Notes: generated by a model from the sequence alone, not told the origin. A DNA stretch of 64,000 bases from Porticoccus sp964276025 (GCA_964276025.1 CAXYDD010000002.1:558001-622000); one strand, 5' to 3'; numbered from the stretch's first letter, positions 36,195-45,809 are shown. Program-made: numbers and translations.

Positions 36195-37442
36195 ATGAGT
36201 CCTGAATTAATCGAAGTAAAATATGCACTAGATACCTTCTATTTTCTTATATGTGGTGTACTAGTGATGTGGATGGCTGCGGGCTTTACTATGCTCGAGT
36301 CTGGCTTGGTGCGTACAAAAAGTACCACCGAAATTTTAACAAAAAATGTAGCTTTATATTCTATTGCATGTGTCATGTATTTAGTGATGGGCTACGCAAT
36401 AATGTACGGCGGTAGCACTGGAGGATATCTTCCGGATGTGTGGTTTGGGAATATTATTTCTAATTCCTCAGCTGAAGAGGTTATAGCTAGCAATGGTGAT
36501 ACATACTATTCGGGCGCATCTGATTTTTTCTTCCAGGTAGTTTTTGTGGCAACCGCAATGTCGATCGTATCTGGTGCTGTAGCTGAACGTATGAAACTGT
36601 GGTCATTTTTATTATTTGCAGTAGTTCTCACAGGATTTATTTATCCTATGCAAGGAATGTGGAAATGGGGTGGTGGATTTCTTGATGCTGCAGGCTTCCA
36701 AGATTTTGCTGGTTCAGGCGTCGTCCATCTTTGTGGTGCGACTGCTGCTATAGCAGGTGTGATCTTGCTTGGTGCAAGAAAAGGTAAATATACTGATGAT
36801 GGCAAGGTGAACGCAATTCCCGGATCAAATTTGCCTCTGGCTGCAATAGGTATGTTCATTTTATGGATGGGCTGGTTTGGTTTCAATGGAGGATCCGAGC
36901 TTAAAGTATCGGATGTCGGTGAAGCAAATGCCGTAGCTGATATATTTGTGAATACTAACGCTGCAGCGGCGGCTGGTTTGTTAGCAGCTCTTGTTACTTC
37001 ACAACTTTTGTTTGGTAAAGCAGATTTAACAATGGCAATAAATGGGGCATTAGCTGGTCTTGTTGCAATCACAGCTGAGCCACTTGCTTGGACTGCAGGT
37101 TATGCATCAATAATTGGAGCTATCGGTGGAGTCCTTGTTGTTTTCTCAATACTTGCCATGGATAAAATTAAAATTGATGATCCAGTAGGTGCCATATCCG
37201 TCCATGGTGTCGTTGGTATCTGGGGCCTTTTAGCTGTATGTTTATCCGGAAATGAGGATGCCACACTAATGGGTCAACTCACGGGTATCGTAGTAATTTT
37301 CGCTTGGACTTTTGTCACTAGCATAATCGCCTGGTTCATCATCAAGAGCGTCATAGGTATTCGGGTCACCGAGCAAGCAGAGACAGACGGTGTAGATGCA
37401 AGTGAATGCGGCTTAGCTGCATATCCTGAATTTACCAAGTAA
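36195..37442 (+). CDS. amtB: Ammonium transporter (Amt family)
   Basis: 415-residue channel with about 11 membrane helices carrying NH4+/NH3 across the inner membrane. The twin pore histidines are visible in VVHLCGATAAIAG (about residue 178) and ISVHGVVGIWG (about 335). The N-terminus (FTMLESGLVRTKSTTEILTKN) lacks the cleaved signal peptide of E. coli AmtB and looks like the Amt1-type subgroup. It is the last gene before a strong terminator, in the order porin-glnK-amtB. Confidence 0.96.
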   Translation: MSPELIEVKYALDTFYFLICGVLVMWMAAGFTMLESGLVRTKSTTEILTKNVALYSIACVMYLVMGYAIMYGGSTGGYLPDVWFGNIISNSSAEEVIASNGDTYYSGASDFFFQVVFVATAMSIVSGAVAERMKLWSFLLFAVVLTGFIYPMQGMWKWGGGFLDAAGFQDFAGSGVVHLCGATAAIAGVILLGARKGKYTDDGKVNAIPGSNLPLAAIGMFILWMGWFGFNGGSELKVSDVGEANAVADIFVNTNAAAAAGLLAALVTSQLLFGKADLTMAINGALAGLVAITAEPLAWTAGYASIIGAIGGVLVVFSILAMDKIKIDDPVGAISVHGVVGIWGLLAVCLSGNEDATLMGQLTGIVVIFAWTFVTSIIAWFIIKSVIGIRVTEQAETDGVDASECGLAAYPEFTK

Positions 37443-37470
37443 ATATATAAATTATTTTCACTTAAGCTTT

Positions 37471-37497
37471 AAGGGGGATCATATCCCCCTTTTTTTT
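37471..37497 (+). terminator. Intrinsic terminator after amtB
   Basis: 9-bp stem AAGGGGGAT / ATCCCCCTT with a 3-nt CAT loop and a following run of T. It closes the nitrogen-regulated operon before the second PII gene. Confidence 0.9.
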
Positions 37498-37533
37498 ATT
37501 ATTTCAGTATTTAAGTTAATGCAGATAAATTTT

Positions 37534-37562
37534 TTGAGTTATTTTATTAATAATCTTATACT
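37534..37562 (+). promoter_or_regulatory. Sigma-70 promoter of glnB
   Basis: TTGAGT (37534-37539), 17-bp spacer, TATACT (37557-37562). The predicted leader is about 97 nt. This gives the second PII gene a promoter independent of sigma-54. Confidence 0.6.
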
Positions 37563-37666
37563 TATAGATAAGATATTAAACAGTTTTTTCAAATCATGAG
37601 ATGAACTATAGAGTGTTTATCTTGCAATAATTGCAACAACAACAAAAAGATTACCAGGATACTTAT

Positions 37667-38005
37667 ATGAAACTCATTACTGCAGTTATAAAGCCCTTTA
37701 AGTTAGATGACGTTCGTGAGGCACTTGCTGATATTGGTGTACAAGGTATAACAGTTTCGGAAGTAAAAGGGTTTGGCCGACAAAAAGGCCATACAGAGTT
37801 ATATAGGGGTGCAGAGTACGTTGTTGATTTTTTACCTAAGATAAAGTTGGAAATAGCTATTGAAGATAATCAAGTAGACCCTGTCATTGAATCTATTTCT
37901 AAGTCGGCACATACAGGTAAAATAGGTGATGGAAAGATCTTTGTTACCACACTTGAACAAGTTGTTCGTATCCGTACAGGCGAAACTGGCAGCGACGCTA
38001 TATAA
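37667..38005 (+). CDS. glnB: Nitrogen regulatory protein PII, second paralogue (GlnB)
   Basis: 112 residues, with a T-loop identical to that of the GlnK copy (Tyr51 kept); most differences fall in residues 21-23 and 61-85. The frame opens 12 codons earlier at a TTG, but the ATG at 37667 has AGGA 7 nt upstream and gives the standard MKLITAVIKPFK start. It has its own sigma-70-like promoter after the amtB terminator, as for housekeeping glnB. It converges with xerC. Confidence 0.95.
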   Translation: MKLITAVIKPFKLDDVREALADIGVQGITVSEVKGFGRQKGHTELYRGAEYVVDFLPKIKLEIAIEDNQVDPVIESISKSAHTGKIGDGKIFVTTLEQVVRIRTGETGSDAI

Positions 38006-38023
38006 TAGAATGCCATCTAGTTG

Positions 38024-38926
38024 CTAATTACTTTTTTTTGAAGCACGCGGGTGTGCTTTATCATAAACTTTTGCAAGATGCTGGAAATCTAGGTGAGTAT
38101 ATATTTGAGTTGTTGAAATATTTTGATGACCGAGTAATTCTTGAACTGCCCGTAAATCTCCACTTGATTCTAGCATATGGCTTGCAAAAGAATGCCTGAG
38201 CATATGTGGATGAATCTTACCTTGCATACCTTGACGTATTGAGATTTTTTTTAAACGGTCCTGAATGCTTCTCGGCGAAAGTCTTTTACCATGTATATTT
38301 AAAAACATTGCTGATGATTCGGTGGCTACTTTATTTTGTCTGTATTGCAGCCAGATTTTGAGGGCCTCTACAGCTTGTCTCCCTACTGGAAGTGTTCTGG
38401 TTTTATTTCCTTTCCCTGTTACTCTAACTGAACATTCCTTTAAATCTAATTCAGTCAAATTTAACCCTGAAAGCTCAGCAAGTCTTAAACCTGACGAATA
38501 TAATAATTCGATAATAGCGTGATCTCTAAAGTCAATCCAGTTTGCAGTTGTAAATGAAAGAAGCTGATTTACTTGATCTACATCTAACGTTTTCGGTAAT
38601 TTTTTTGGTGATTTTGGCGCAGTTAAACCATTTACAGGATTTTTATTGAGCCATTGATTTTTTATACAATAGTTAAAAAAAGTTCGCAACGAAGACAACC
38701 ATCTTTGGATACTTTTTCCACCTAGACCGTTTTTATGAAGAGATGACAAGCATGCTCTAATATCGTGAGTAGTTATATCCTGTAGAAGTAGCTTAGATTC
38801 TGTACACCAAATAGTAAGTTTTTTTAGATCACGCTGGTAGCTAACAATAGTATGATTAGATAGCCGACGCTCTGTCCGTAAATGTTCTTCGAATTCTTGT
38901 ATTCTTTCTTTCATAGCAGTATTCAT
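38024..38926 (-). CDS. xerC: Site-specific tyrosine recombinase XerC
   Basis: With XerD resolves chromosome dimers at dif. 300 residues; N-terminal SAM-like core-binding domain (LRTERRLSNHTIVSYQRDL) and catalytic domain with Arg in SSGLRLAEL, His-x-x-Arg in HPHMLRHSFA, second His in LGHQNIS and Tyr in TQIYTHL. It follows DUF484 by 12 bp in the dapF-DUF484-xerC order. It is a housekeeping recombinase, not a phage integrase. Confidence 0.96.
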   Translation of the reverse strand: MNTAMKERIQEFEEHLRTERRLSNHTIVSYQRDLKKLTIWCTESKLLLQDITTHDIRACLSSLHKNGLGGKSIQRWLSSLRTFFNYCIKNQWLNKNPVNGLTAPKSPKKLPKTLDVDQVNQLLSFTTANWIDFRDHAIIELLYSSGLRLAELSGLNLTELDLKECSVRVTGKGNKTRTLPVGRQAVEALKIWLQYRQNKVATESSAMFLNIHGKRLSPRSIQDRLKKISIRQGMQGKIHPHMLRHSFASHMLESSGDLRAVQELLGHQNISTTQIYTHLDFQHLAKVYDKAHPRASKKSN

Positions 38927-38938
38927 AACTTTATAGAT

Positions 38939-39640
38939 TCATAGCTTAGGCAGCATTATAGGAATCAGTCCATTTAAAACTTTAGTGATATGACTAAAAA
39001 AAATTGTATCTAAAACGCTATTATAATACTTTGGATTTGAGTTTCCGATTGCAAGGATCCCAAGCAGTGAATTGTTAAACAGTCTCGCCGCAGTAGCAGA
39101 TTTTACTTTTCCTTCTTTATTCTCAAATAAAAAATCAAGTTCAATTCGAGTTGATATGCCTGAGAGTGGCTGATCTTTTGCAAGCAATGAACTAACATTA
39201 TTTTTTGCTTCCTCGATAGAAATAATTTTTGTATGAGCGTTTTTTTTTAACTTATAATCTCCAAACAAAATGAGCTGATGAAATTCGACCTGAAAATCTC
39301 CACTGAGGCTCTCAGATAGCTTAGACATAAATGATTCAAAGTCAGTAGCCATTATTAATGAAGACACTAAACGAGTGGTTTTTTCGAATAATTTAACATT
39401 TTCTTCCGCTGTAGTTCGAATATTTCTAATGTATTCAGAAAGCTCTAGATTTTTTTTTCTAAGCAATAAAACCTGATGCTCAACTAAAGAAATTGCTTCG
39501 CCACTAAAATGAGGTATATTCAAATTTTCGAGAGTGTCTGGGTTTTCATTAAAAAAATTTGGATGATTTAGTAGGTACTCTTTAATATTTTCTGGAGTTA
39601 TAGGCTGGCTATTACTTTTTTCATCAGTTACTTTATTCAT
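38939..39640 (-). CDS. DUF484 family protein
   Basis: 233-residue protein of the uncharacterised DUF484 family, recognised by ENIKEYLLNHPNFFNENPD near the N-terminus, a coiled coil (about 55-85) and a C-terminal GAF-like domain ending LGILAIGNSNPKYYN. The start overlaps the dapF stop by 4 bp. Constant company of dapF and xerC in gammaproteobacteria, function unknown. Confidence 0.9.
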   Translation of the reverse strand: MNKVTDEKSNSQPITPENIKEYLLNHPNFFNENPDTLENLNIPHFSGEAISLVEHQVLLLRKKNLELSEYIRNIRTTAEENVKLFEKTTRLVSSLIMATDFESFMSKLSESLSGDFQVEFHQLILFGDYKLKKNAHTKIISIEEAKNNVSSLLAKDQPLSGISTRIELDFLFENKEGKVKSATAARLFNNSLLGILAIGNSNPKYYNSVLDTIFFSHITKVLNGLIPIMLPKL

Positions 39641-40467
39641 ATATAAATTTGCCCATGAAATACTGAAATAGCCTTACCAGTCATCATAACTGAATGACCA
39701 CTACCCATCCATTCAATAGACAAACTACCACCTGTGAGGTTGACTCTAACAGTAGGCTTCAAAAGACCCTGTAGCTGGCCTGCTACAGTTGCTGCACATG
39801 CACCTGAGCCACAAGCTAAAGTTTCACCACAACCTCTCTCATAGACTCGCAAATTTATTTCGTTAGGGCTAATTATTTGCATAAAACTAACATTTACTTC
39901 CTTTGGAAACATTGGATGTTTGCTGAGCGTCTCACCTATTGATTTTACTGAGGCAGAGGCTGTATCGTCGACAACCAACACTGCATGTGGATTTCCCATT
40001 GATACAGCACTTAATAATATTTGTGATTTTTCAAAAGGTACCTTATAAAGTATTTCCTGTTTGTCAGCTTCGAAGGGAATTTTATTAGGTTCTAGTTCTG
40101 GTGTACCCATATCAACTTGCACTAAACCATCACGCAAAAGTCTTATTTTGATTAATCCACTTTTGGTTTCGACAAGAATATTACTTTTTCCTGTTAGTTT
40201 ACGATTGTGTACAAATTTAGCAAAACATCGAGCTCCGTTACCACATTGCTCTACTTCTTGACCATTATTGTTAAAGATACGATAACGAAAATCTATATCA
40301 GGTCGACTTGGACTTTCAACTATTAAAATTTGATCGCAACCTATACCGAAATGTCTATCTCCCAATTTTTTAGCTATTTTGGGAGTTATAGTAACGGACT
40401 GCGAGATACCGTCTATGACTACAAAATCATTACCTAGGCCGTGCATTTTTGTAAACTTTATTAACAT
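39637..40467 (-). CDS. dapF: Diaminopimelate epimerase DapF
   Basis: Interconverts LL- and meso-diaminopimelate for lysine and the cell wall. 276 residues with both catalytic cysteines in CGNGARCFAKF and CGSGACAATVA, and the start FTKMHGLGNDFVVIDG. It follows lysA by 41 bp. Confidence 0.98.
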   Translation of the reverse strand: MLIKFTKMHGLGNDFVVIDGISQSVTITPKIAKKLGDRHFGIGCDQILIVESPSRPDIDFRYRIFNNNGQEVEQCGNGARCFAKFVHNRKLTGKSNILVETKSGLIKIRLLRDGLVQVDMGTPELEPNKIPFEADKQEILYKVPFEKSQILLSAVSMGNPHAVLVVDDTASASVKSIGETLSKHPMFPKEVNVSFMQIISPNEINLRVYERGCGETLACGSGACAATVAGQLQGLLKPTVRVNLTGGSLSIEWMGSGHSVMMTGKAISVFHGQIYI

Positions 40468-40508
40468 AGCTTATCCAGCTTTATATCGATTTTTTTAAGT
40501 TCTATTTT

Positions 40509-41759
40509 TTATTGATTGGGTAATAAAGATTCCCCGCGAACTAAGTCTTGGATGGTTTCCCTTTTTCTAATTTCATACATAATATTACCGTCTACCATGA
40601 TTTCAGCGGCCTTACCGCGACTATTGTAGTTTGAGCTCATAGAAAATCCATATGCTCCTGCAGATCTGACGCACAGGAGATCACCTTGACGTATAGCTAA
40701 CGATCTATCTTTTGCAATAAAATCCCCAGTCTCACAGATTGGACCTACTATGTCCCATTTTTTTGTGGAGCCTTCATTAGTGGTAACCGGCTCAACTGCC
40801 AACCATGCTTGATAAAGTGCAGGCCTGATCATGTCGTTCATTGCAGCGTCAATGACTGCAAAATTTTTCTCTTCTCCAGGTTTTAGATACTCTATTTTAG
40901 TAAGCAAGACCCCCGCATCTGCAACAATTGATCTGCCTGGTTCTAGTATTAGCGTTATATTTCTTTCCCCTAGATTTGAGACTATTTCTTTTACATAGTC
41001 TTTAATTTGGGGTGGTTTTTCATCTTTATAGCAAACACCAAGCCCGCCTCCAATATCTAAATGCTCGATATGTATATCATGCTCTAGAAGACTATCCACT
41101 AATACCAAAACTCTTTTGAGTGCGTCTATAAAAGGAGCTGTCTCGGTCAATTGCGACCCAATATGACAGTCTACCCCGATAATTTTTAGAAACTTCATTT
41201 GTCTTACTTTTAAGTAGACCCCAAGAGCTTTTTTTATATCTATGCCAAATTTGTTTTCTCGAAGTCCAGTAGAGATATATGGGTGAGTGTTCGCATCGAC
41301 ATCTGGATTAACTCTCAAGGAAATAGAAGCTATTTTTTTGCAAGACTCTGCCACACTATTAAGAACTTCAAGTTCAGCTTCAGATTCAACATTAAAACAA
41401 TGTACCCCTAATTCTAAGGCTCTTTGCATTTCTTCGGGCTTCTTCCCGACTCCTGAAAAAATAATTTTCTTAGGATCACCACCTGCAATTATAACTCGCT
41501 CTAATTCTCCACCTGAAACTATATCAAATCCTGCACCTAGCTTTGCCAGAATACCTAGAACTGCAATATTAGAGTTAGCTTTAACAGAGTAGCAAATCTT
41601 ATGTGGCTGATTGTCTAATGCTTTAAGATATGAAAGGAAGTTATTTGTTAGCGCTGCACGACTGTATACATAGCTGGGGGTTCCATAGCGTTCCGCAATA
41701 GACTCCATGGCTATTTTTTCAACAAACATTACACCTTTATCATAATAAAAATGTTTCAT
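40509..41759 (-). CDS. lysA: Diaminopimelate decarboxylase LysA
   Basis: PLP enzyme making lysine from meso-diaminopimelate. 416 residues; PLP lysine in CYSVKANSN (about residue 59), HIGSQL, GGGLGVCY and the active-site CETGDF of the C-terminal barrel. Begins 3 bp after lptM. It keeps the order lptM-lysA-dapF seen in Pseudomonas. Confidence 0.98.
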   Translation of the reverse strand: MKHFYYDKGVMFVEKIAMESIAERYGTPSYVYSRAALTNNFLSYLKALDNQPHKICYSVKANSNIAVLGILAKLGAGFDIVSGGELERVIIAGGDPKKIIFSGVGKKPEEMQRALELGVHCFNVESEAELEVLNSVAESCKKIASISLRVNPDVDANTHPYISTGLRENKFGIDIKKALGVYLKVRQMKFLKIIGVDCHIGSQLTETAPFIDALKRVLVLVDSLLEHDIHIEHLDIGGGLGVCYKDEKPPQIKDYVKEIVSNLGERNITLILEPGRSIVADAGVLLTKIEYLKPGEEKNFAVIDAAMNDMIRPALYQAWLAVEPVTTNEGSTKKWDIVGPICETGDFIAKDRSLAIRQGDLLCVRSAGAYGFSMSSNYNSRGKAAEIMVDGNIMYEIRKRETIQDLVRGESLLPNQ

Positions 41760-41762
41760 AGA

Positions 41763-41948
41763 TCACTCATCATTTTGTTTTGTGTATTCAGATGATTTGG
41801 ATTGCTTATTTTTCTCAATTTCTTCTGAATTGGATATCTCTACTTGGATCGGTTCTGCAGGTAGATATAATGGACCCTTATTACCACAACCAGATAAATT
41901 TAAAGCCGATAGCGGTATAACTAATAGTAATATTAAATAACGTTGCAT
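41763..41948 (-). CDS. lptM: LPS translocon maturation lipoprotein LptM (YifL)
   Basis: Small lipoprotein of about 61 residues. A signal sequence MQRYLILLLVIPLSALNLSG leads to lipobox LSGC, then the family motif CGNKGPLYLPAEP. LptM helps LptD mature in E. coli. Start chosen at the second ATG so that the signal peptide has normal length; another ATG lies four codons earlier. First gene of the leftward lysA group, divergent from cyaY. Confidence 0.9.
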   Translation of the reverse strand: MQRYLILLLVIPLSALNLSGCGNKGPLYLPAEPIQVEISNSEEIEKNKQSKSSEYTKQNDE

Positions 41949-42063
41949 CAATAAACCCATGTATTTTTATTAAGTTATTTCCGAGTATAACGGCTGATGA
42001 CCACTTCACTCAATCTGATATGACCTTTACAATTAATAAATATGTTAAAAATGGCGAATAAAC

Positions 42064-42384
42064 ATGAAAGAAAAAGAATTTAATCAATATTGCGATAAAA
42101 TAATGATGTCTATAGAGGATACTATTGATGATGCTCTTGAGGATATAGACTGCGAAACTTCAGCTGGAATATTAACCCTTACGATTGAAAAAAATGGATC
42201 TAAAATTATTATCTCCAGACAGCCTTCTCAAAGCCAAATTTGGGTAGCAGCAAAGTCTGGTGGTTATTATTTCGAATATGTTGAAGATCAATGGATTTGC
42301 ACAACTAGCAAAGAATCACTAGGGATTCTCCTGAAAAGAGTATGTTTTGAGCAGCAGGGAGGTGAGCCAATGTTTAACATATAG
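42064..42384 (+). CDS. cyaY: Iron-sulfur cluster assembly frataxin homologue CyaY
   Basis: 106-residue bacterial frataxin that tunes the cysteine desulfurase IscS. Acidic first helix (SIEDTIDDALEDIDCE) for iron/IscS contact, sheet with GSKIIISRQPSQSQIWVAA and final strand. Divergent from lptM, converging with argH. Confidence 0.95.
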   Translation: MKEKEFNQYCDKIMMSIEDTIDDALEDIDCETSAGILTLTIEKNGSKIIISRQPSQSQIWVAAKSGGYYFEYVEDQWICTTSKESLGILLKRVCFEQQGGEPMFNI

Positions 42385-42402
42385 AATTAAAATTTAACTA
42401 AC

Positions 42403-43806
42403 CTAGCATTTTGAATTAGATATTTTCCGTCTAGCCACTTGTGCTGCTAATTTTACTCTCTCTGGTGCCGTGCCGCCAATATGATCTCTAGCTTGAACAG
42501 AGCCCTCCATGGTTAGCACCTCATAAACATCTTCTTCAATTATATTAGAGAATTTTTTAAGTTCCTCAAGCGACATTTCTGAAAGATCCTTACTATTTGC
42601 AAGGCCAAATGCGACCGCCTTTCCAACGATTTCATGAGAGTCTCTGAAGGGTATTTTTTTTCTTACTAAATAATCAGCTAAATCAGTTGCTGTAGAAAAA
42701 CCTTTTCTTGCAGCTTCTGCCATAATTTTTTTGTTTGAGCGAATTTCTGGAACCATACCAGCAAAAGCCTTTAAGCAATTCCTGATAGTCTCAACAGAAT
42801 CAAATAGCGGCTCTTTGTCTTCTTGATTATCTTTATTGTATGCAAGTGGCTGTGATTTCATTAAAGTTAGCAGGGCAATTAGGTGGCCATTAACCCTACC
42901 AGTTTTACCTCTTACCAGTTCAGGTACATCAGGATTTTTTTTCTGAGGCATAATTGATGAACCAGTACAAAAACTATCTGGAAGACTTATGAAGTCGAAT
43001 TGTGTTGAATTCCAAATAATCAACTCTTCGGATGCACGAGATAGATGCGTCATAAGCATACTACCAAAAGCGCAGAATTCAATTGCAAAGTCACGGTCAC
43101 TAACAGCATCAAGGGAATTGCCCATAGGTTTATCAAACCCTAAATTTTTTGCTACCATTTCTCTATTAATGGGATAAGAGGTTCCTGCTAAGGCAGCAGC
43201 ACCGAGTGGACATTGATTAAGTCTTTTTTGGCAGTCAAGCAATCGATCATAGTCTCTGTCTAGCATTTCGTACCATGCCATCAGATGATGACCAAAGGTA
43301 ACAGGTTGTGCAGTCTGAAGATGTGTGAAGCCAGGCATAATAGTAGCACACTCTTTTTCAGCTAAATCAACTAAAGCATTTTGTAGGCTTTTTAGGTCGC
43401 TACTAATTAGATTTATTTCATCTCTAAGCCAAAGTCTCATATCAGTAGCAACCTGATCATTTCTTGATCTCCCAGTATGAATTTTCTTACCAACATCTCC
43501 AATTTTTTTGATTAAAGCTGCTTCTAAATTCATATGCACATCTTCCAAATCATGCGACCAATCAAATTCTTTTGCTTCTATCGCTGATTGAATGTCTTCG
43601 AAACCTTCTTTTATTGCTATAAGCTCATCAGGAGATAAGATTTCTATACTAGCTAGCATTTCTGCATGAGCCAAAGAGCCTCTTATATCATGTATGGCTA
43701 GCTTATGATCAAAATCAATAGATGCAGTAAATTTTGCTACAAAATCATCCGTTTTTCCGTTAAAACGGCCCCCCCAAGACTGATTTTTTTCTTTCTTACT
43801 ATTCAT
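42403..43806 (-). CDS. argH: Argininosuccinate lyase ArgH
   Basis: Last step of arginine synthesis. 467 residues; signature loop GSSIMPQKKNPDVPEL (about 275-290) with the catalytic serine, and N-terminal WGGRFNGKTDDFVAKF. Divergent from hemC over 236 bp. AGGA lies upstream of the ATG. Confidence 0.98.
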   Translation of the reverse strand: MNSKKEKNQSWGGRFNGKTDDFVAKFTASIDFDHKLAIHDIRGSLAHAEMLASIEILSPDELIAIKEGFEDIQSAIEAKEFDWSHDLEDVHMNLEAALIKKIGDVGKKIHTGRSRNDQVATDMRLWLRDEINLISSDLKSLQNALVDLAEKECATIMPGFTHLQTAQPVTFGHHLMAWYEMLDRDYDRLLDCQKRLNQCPLGAAALAGTSYPINREMVAKNLGFDKPMGNSLDAVSDRDFAIEFCAFGSMLMTHLSRASEELIIWNSTQFDFISLPDSFCTGSSIMPQKKNPDVPELVRGKTGRVNGHLIALLTLMKSQPLAYNKDNQEDKEPLFDSVETIRNCLKAFAGMVPEIRSNKKIMAEAARKGFSTATDLADYLVRKKIPFRDSHEIVGKAVAFGLANSKDLSEMSLEELKKFSNIIEEDVYEVLTMEGSVQARDHIGGTAPERVKLAAQVARRKISNSKC

Positions 43807-44002
43807 GGGCTAGGAAATCCTTTTTGTCATAAATCATTAATTATCTTTGAGTACTATTTAATTAATTATAGCAAAACGCAAGTTACTATATAGATATAAG
43901 ATGATTATATTTAGATATCAGATTTTAGAGTAAGAAAAGTAGCTTATTTTGTAATCATTTTTATAAGGTTTTATAAAGACATGTCTGCTCTTGAGCCAGT
44001 CT

Positions 44003-44010
44003 GATATAAT
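44003..44010 (+). promoter_or_regulatory. Extended -10 promoter of hemC
   Basis: TGATATAAT (TG-n-TATAAT) lies about 33 bp before the hemC start. No convincing -35 is present, consistent with an extended -10 promoter. Confidence 0.5.
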
Positions 44011-44042
44011 CTTTTCTTTTATGATTTTGGTTGCTATGACGT

Positions 44043-45002
44043 ATGACATCACTGCCATTTGAAACCCCAGTAGTTCGTATTGCTAGTCGACAAAGCCCTT
44101 TGGCACTTTGGCAGTCTAATTACGTGAAATTAAGACTACAGCATACCTATCCTGACATCAGGGTAGAAATCATTGGTCTCAAAACGCGTGGCGACAAAAT
44201 ACTTGACGTAACTTTATCAAAAGTTGGGGGTAAAGGACTTTTCGTAAAGGAATTGGAGCATGCCCTCCTGAATGACCTAGCAGATATTGCTGTCCATTCA
44301 ATGAAAGATGTTCCTATGGAGCTTCCACAGGGCTTAGGGTTACAGGCAATTTGTGAGCGTGAAGATCCCACAGATGCTTTTATATCAAATGAATATTCGT
44401 CTCTAGAGGATTTGCCTGAAGGTGGTTGTGTCGGGACATCCAGTTTGCGAAGAAAAACCCAGCTATTACAAGCCTTTCCTACTCTCGAAGTGACAGACTT
44501 AAGGGGTAATGTAAATACCCGGCTTAATAAACTAGACAATAAAGAATATGATGCAATTATTTTGGCCACCTCAGGCTTAATAAGGTTAGGTTTTTCAGGA
44601 CGGATTCGCCAACGAATAACCCCTGAAAATTTTTTACCAGCAGGCGGTCAAGGTGCTATAGGTATTGAGTCAAGATTAGATGATAAGAAAATTAATAAAT
44701 TATTGGTATATTTGAATCATTCAGCATCAAAAAAATGTATAACTGCCGAGAGATCTATGAATCGTCACCTTCGGGGAGGGTGTGAAACACCTATTGCTGC
44801 ATATGCAATTTTAACTGGCCCAAAACTAGATAGGATTTGGTTGAGAGGATTAATAGGCTCACCAGATGGAAGCCAGATTATACGAGATGATATTAAAGGT
44901 ATGGCTGATGATGCAGAGTTATTAGGTATTGATTTAGCTAAGAAATTATTGAAGCAAGGAGCTGGAGATATTCTAAAAAAAGTCTATGGAGATAATTGGT
45001 AG
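44043..45002 (+). CDS. hemC: Porphobilinogen deaminase HemC
   Basis: Joins four porphobilinogens into hydroxymethylbilane. 319 residues; IASRQSPLALWQSNYVK, the DVT/KGLFVKELE and HSMKDVP segments, and the dipyrromethane-binding Cys in RGGCETPIAAYA (about residue 248). First of hemCDXY; hemD starts at the next base after its stop. Confidence 0.98.
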   Translation: MTSLPFETPVVRIASRQSPLALWQSNYVKLRLQHTYPDIRVEIIGLKTRGDKILDVTLSKVGGKGLFVKELEHALLNDLADIAVHSMKDVPMELPQGLGLQAICEREDPTDAFISNEYSSLEDLPEGGCVGTSSLRRKTQLLQAFPTLEVTDLRGNVNTRLNKLDNKEYDAIILATSGLIRLGFSGRIRQRITPENFLPAGGQGAIGIESRLDDKKINKLLVYLNHSASKKCITAERSMNRHLRGGCETPIAAYAILTGPKLDRIWLRGLIGSPDGSQIIRDDIKGMADDAELLGIDLAKKLLKQGAGDILKKVYGDNW

Positions 45003-45809
45003 GTGGCAAACTTGAGTAGATTGCAAGCATTGCTTATTAGGGCCATTCAGCCCAATGATCCGAAAGAAGATATATTTATTGGGCAACTAAGGTCAGAGGG
45101 AGCTAATGTTCATCATCTCCCTGTTATGGAAACAGTCCCAATAGATCAGTCTTCTGACGCAGGTTTTATAAATAATTGTATTCTCAATTATTCTTCCTAT
45201 AGAAGAGCTATTTTTGTTAGCAGATCCTCCGTATATTCTCTTTTTGATTGGCTAAAAAAAAATGTAGAAAAATATCCTGAAGGTTTACCCTTAGGCCCAC
45301 TACATTATGCAATTGGGAAAACTACGGCTGATACTTTAAAAAATATTAATATAAATGCTGAGTATCCAAAACAAGATTTTAGTAGTGAGGGGTTATTGGG
45401 CCTACCATCACTCCTTGTCGGCGATCATCAAAAAGTAGTAATATTTTCTGGGGTAGGAGGACGTCAATTATTATCTCATGAGCTAAAATCTCGTGGATTT
45501 TTAGTGGATAATTGCGAGCTCTATAATCGCAAATATTTAAAAGACTTTTCAAATGAGATTAATCGGCTGATTAGTGAAGACATACTCGATGTAATAGTTG
45601 TACATAGCGGAGAATTACTCGAGAATCTCTTATCTCAGGTAACACTCACGAATCTATCCACCCTAAAATTATTACCACTATTAGTCCCAAGTGAAAGGAT
45701 CCGTTTGCTAGCACAAAGTTTAGGATTCGAAAAAATAATTCGTTCGCCTTCAGCATCAACTGAACAAATGGTTTCTATCTTACGTGAATGTTACAGTAAT
45801 CGATTGTAG
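45003..45809 (+). CDS. hemD: Uroporphyrinogen-III synthase HemD
   Basis: Closes and inverts ring D to give uroporphyrinogen III. 268 residues, weakly conserved as usual for HemD; recognisable by RRAIFVSRSSVYSLFDWL, YAIGKTTADTL, and SGVGGRQLLSHELKSRG. GTG start immediately after the hemC stop. Identity supported strongly by position. Confidence 0.92.
   Translation: MANLSRLQALLIRAIQPNDPKEDIFIGQLRSEGANVHHLPVMETVPIDQSSDAGFINNCILNYSSYRRAIFVSRSSVYSLFDWLKKNVEKYPEGLPLGPLHYAIGKTTADTLKNININAEYPKQDFSSEGLLGLPSLLVGDHQKVVIFSGVGGRQLLSHELKSRGFLVDNCELYNRKYLKDFSNEINRLISEDILDVIVVHSGELLENLLSQVTLTNLSTLKLLPLLVPSERIRLLAQSLGFEKIIRSPSASTEQMVSILRECYSNRL

Noticed and set aside
36641..37072. 143-codon minus-strand ORF inside amtB
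   Set aside because: Antisense to a strongly conserved channel gene; its length follows from the Ala/Gly-rich codons of amtB.
38024..38926. Tyrosine recombinase as a sign of an integrated element
   Set aside because: Its sequence and its place beside dapF and DUF484 identify it as the housekeeping XerC; no att repeats or phage genes are near.
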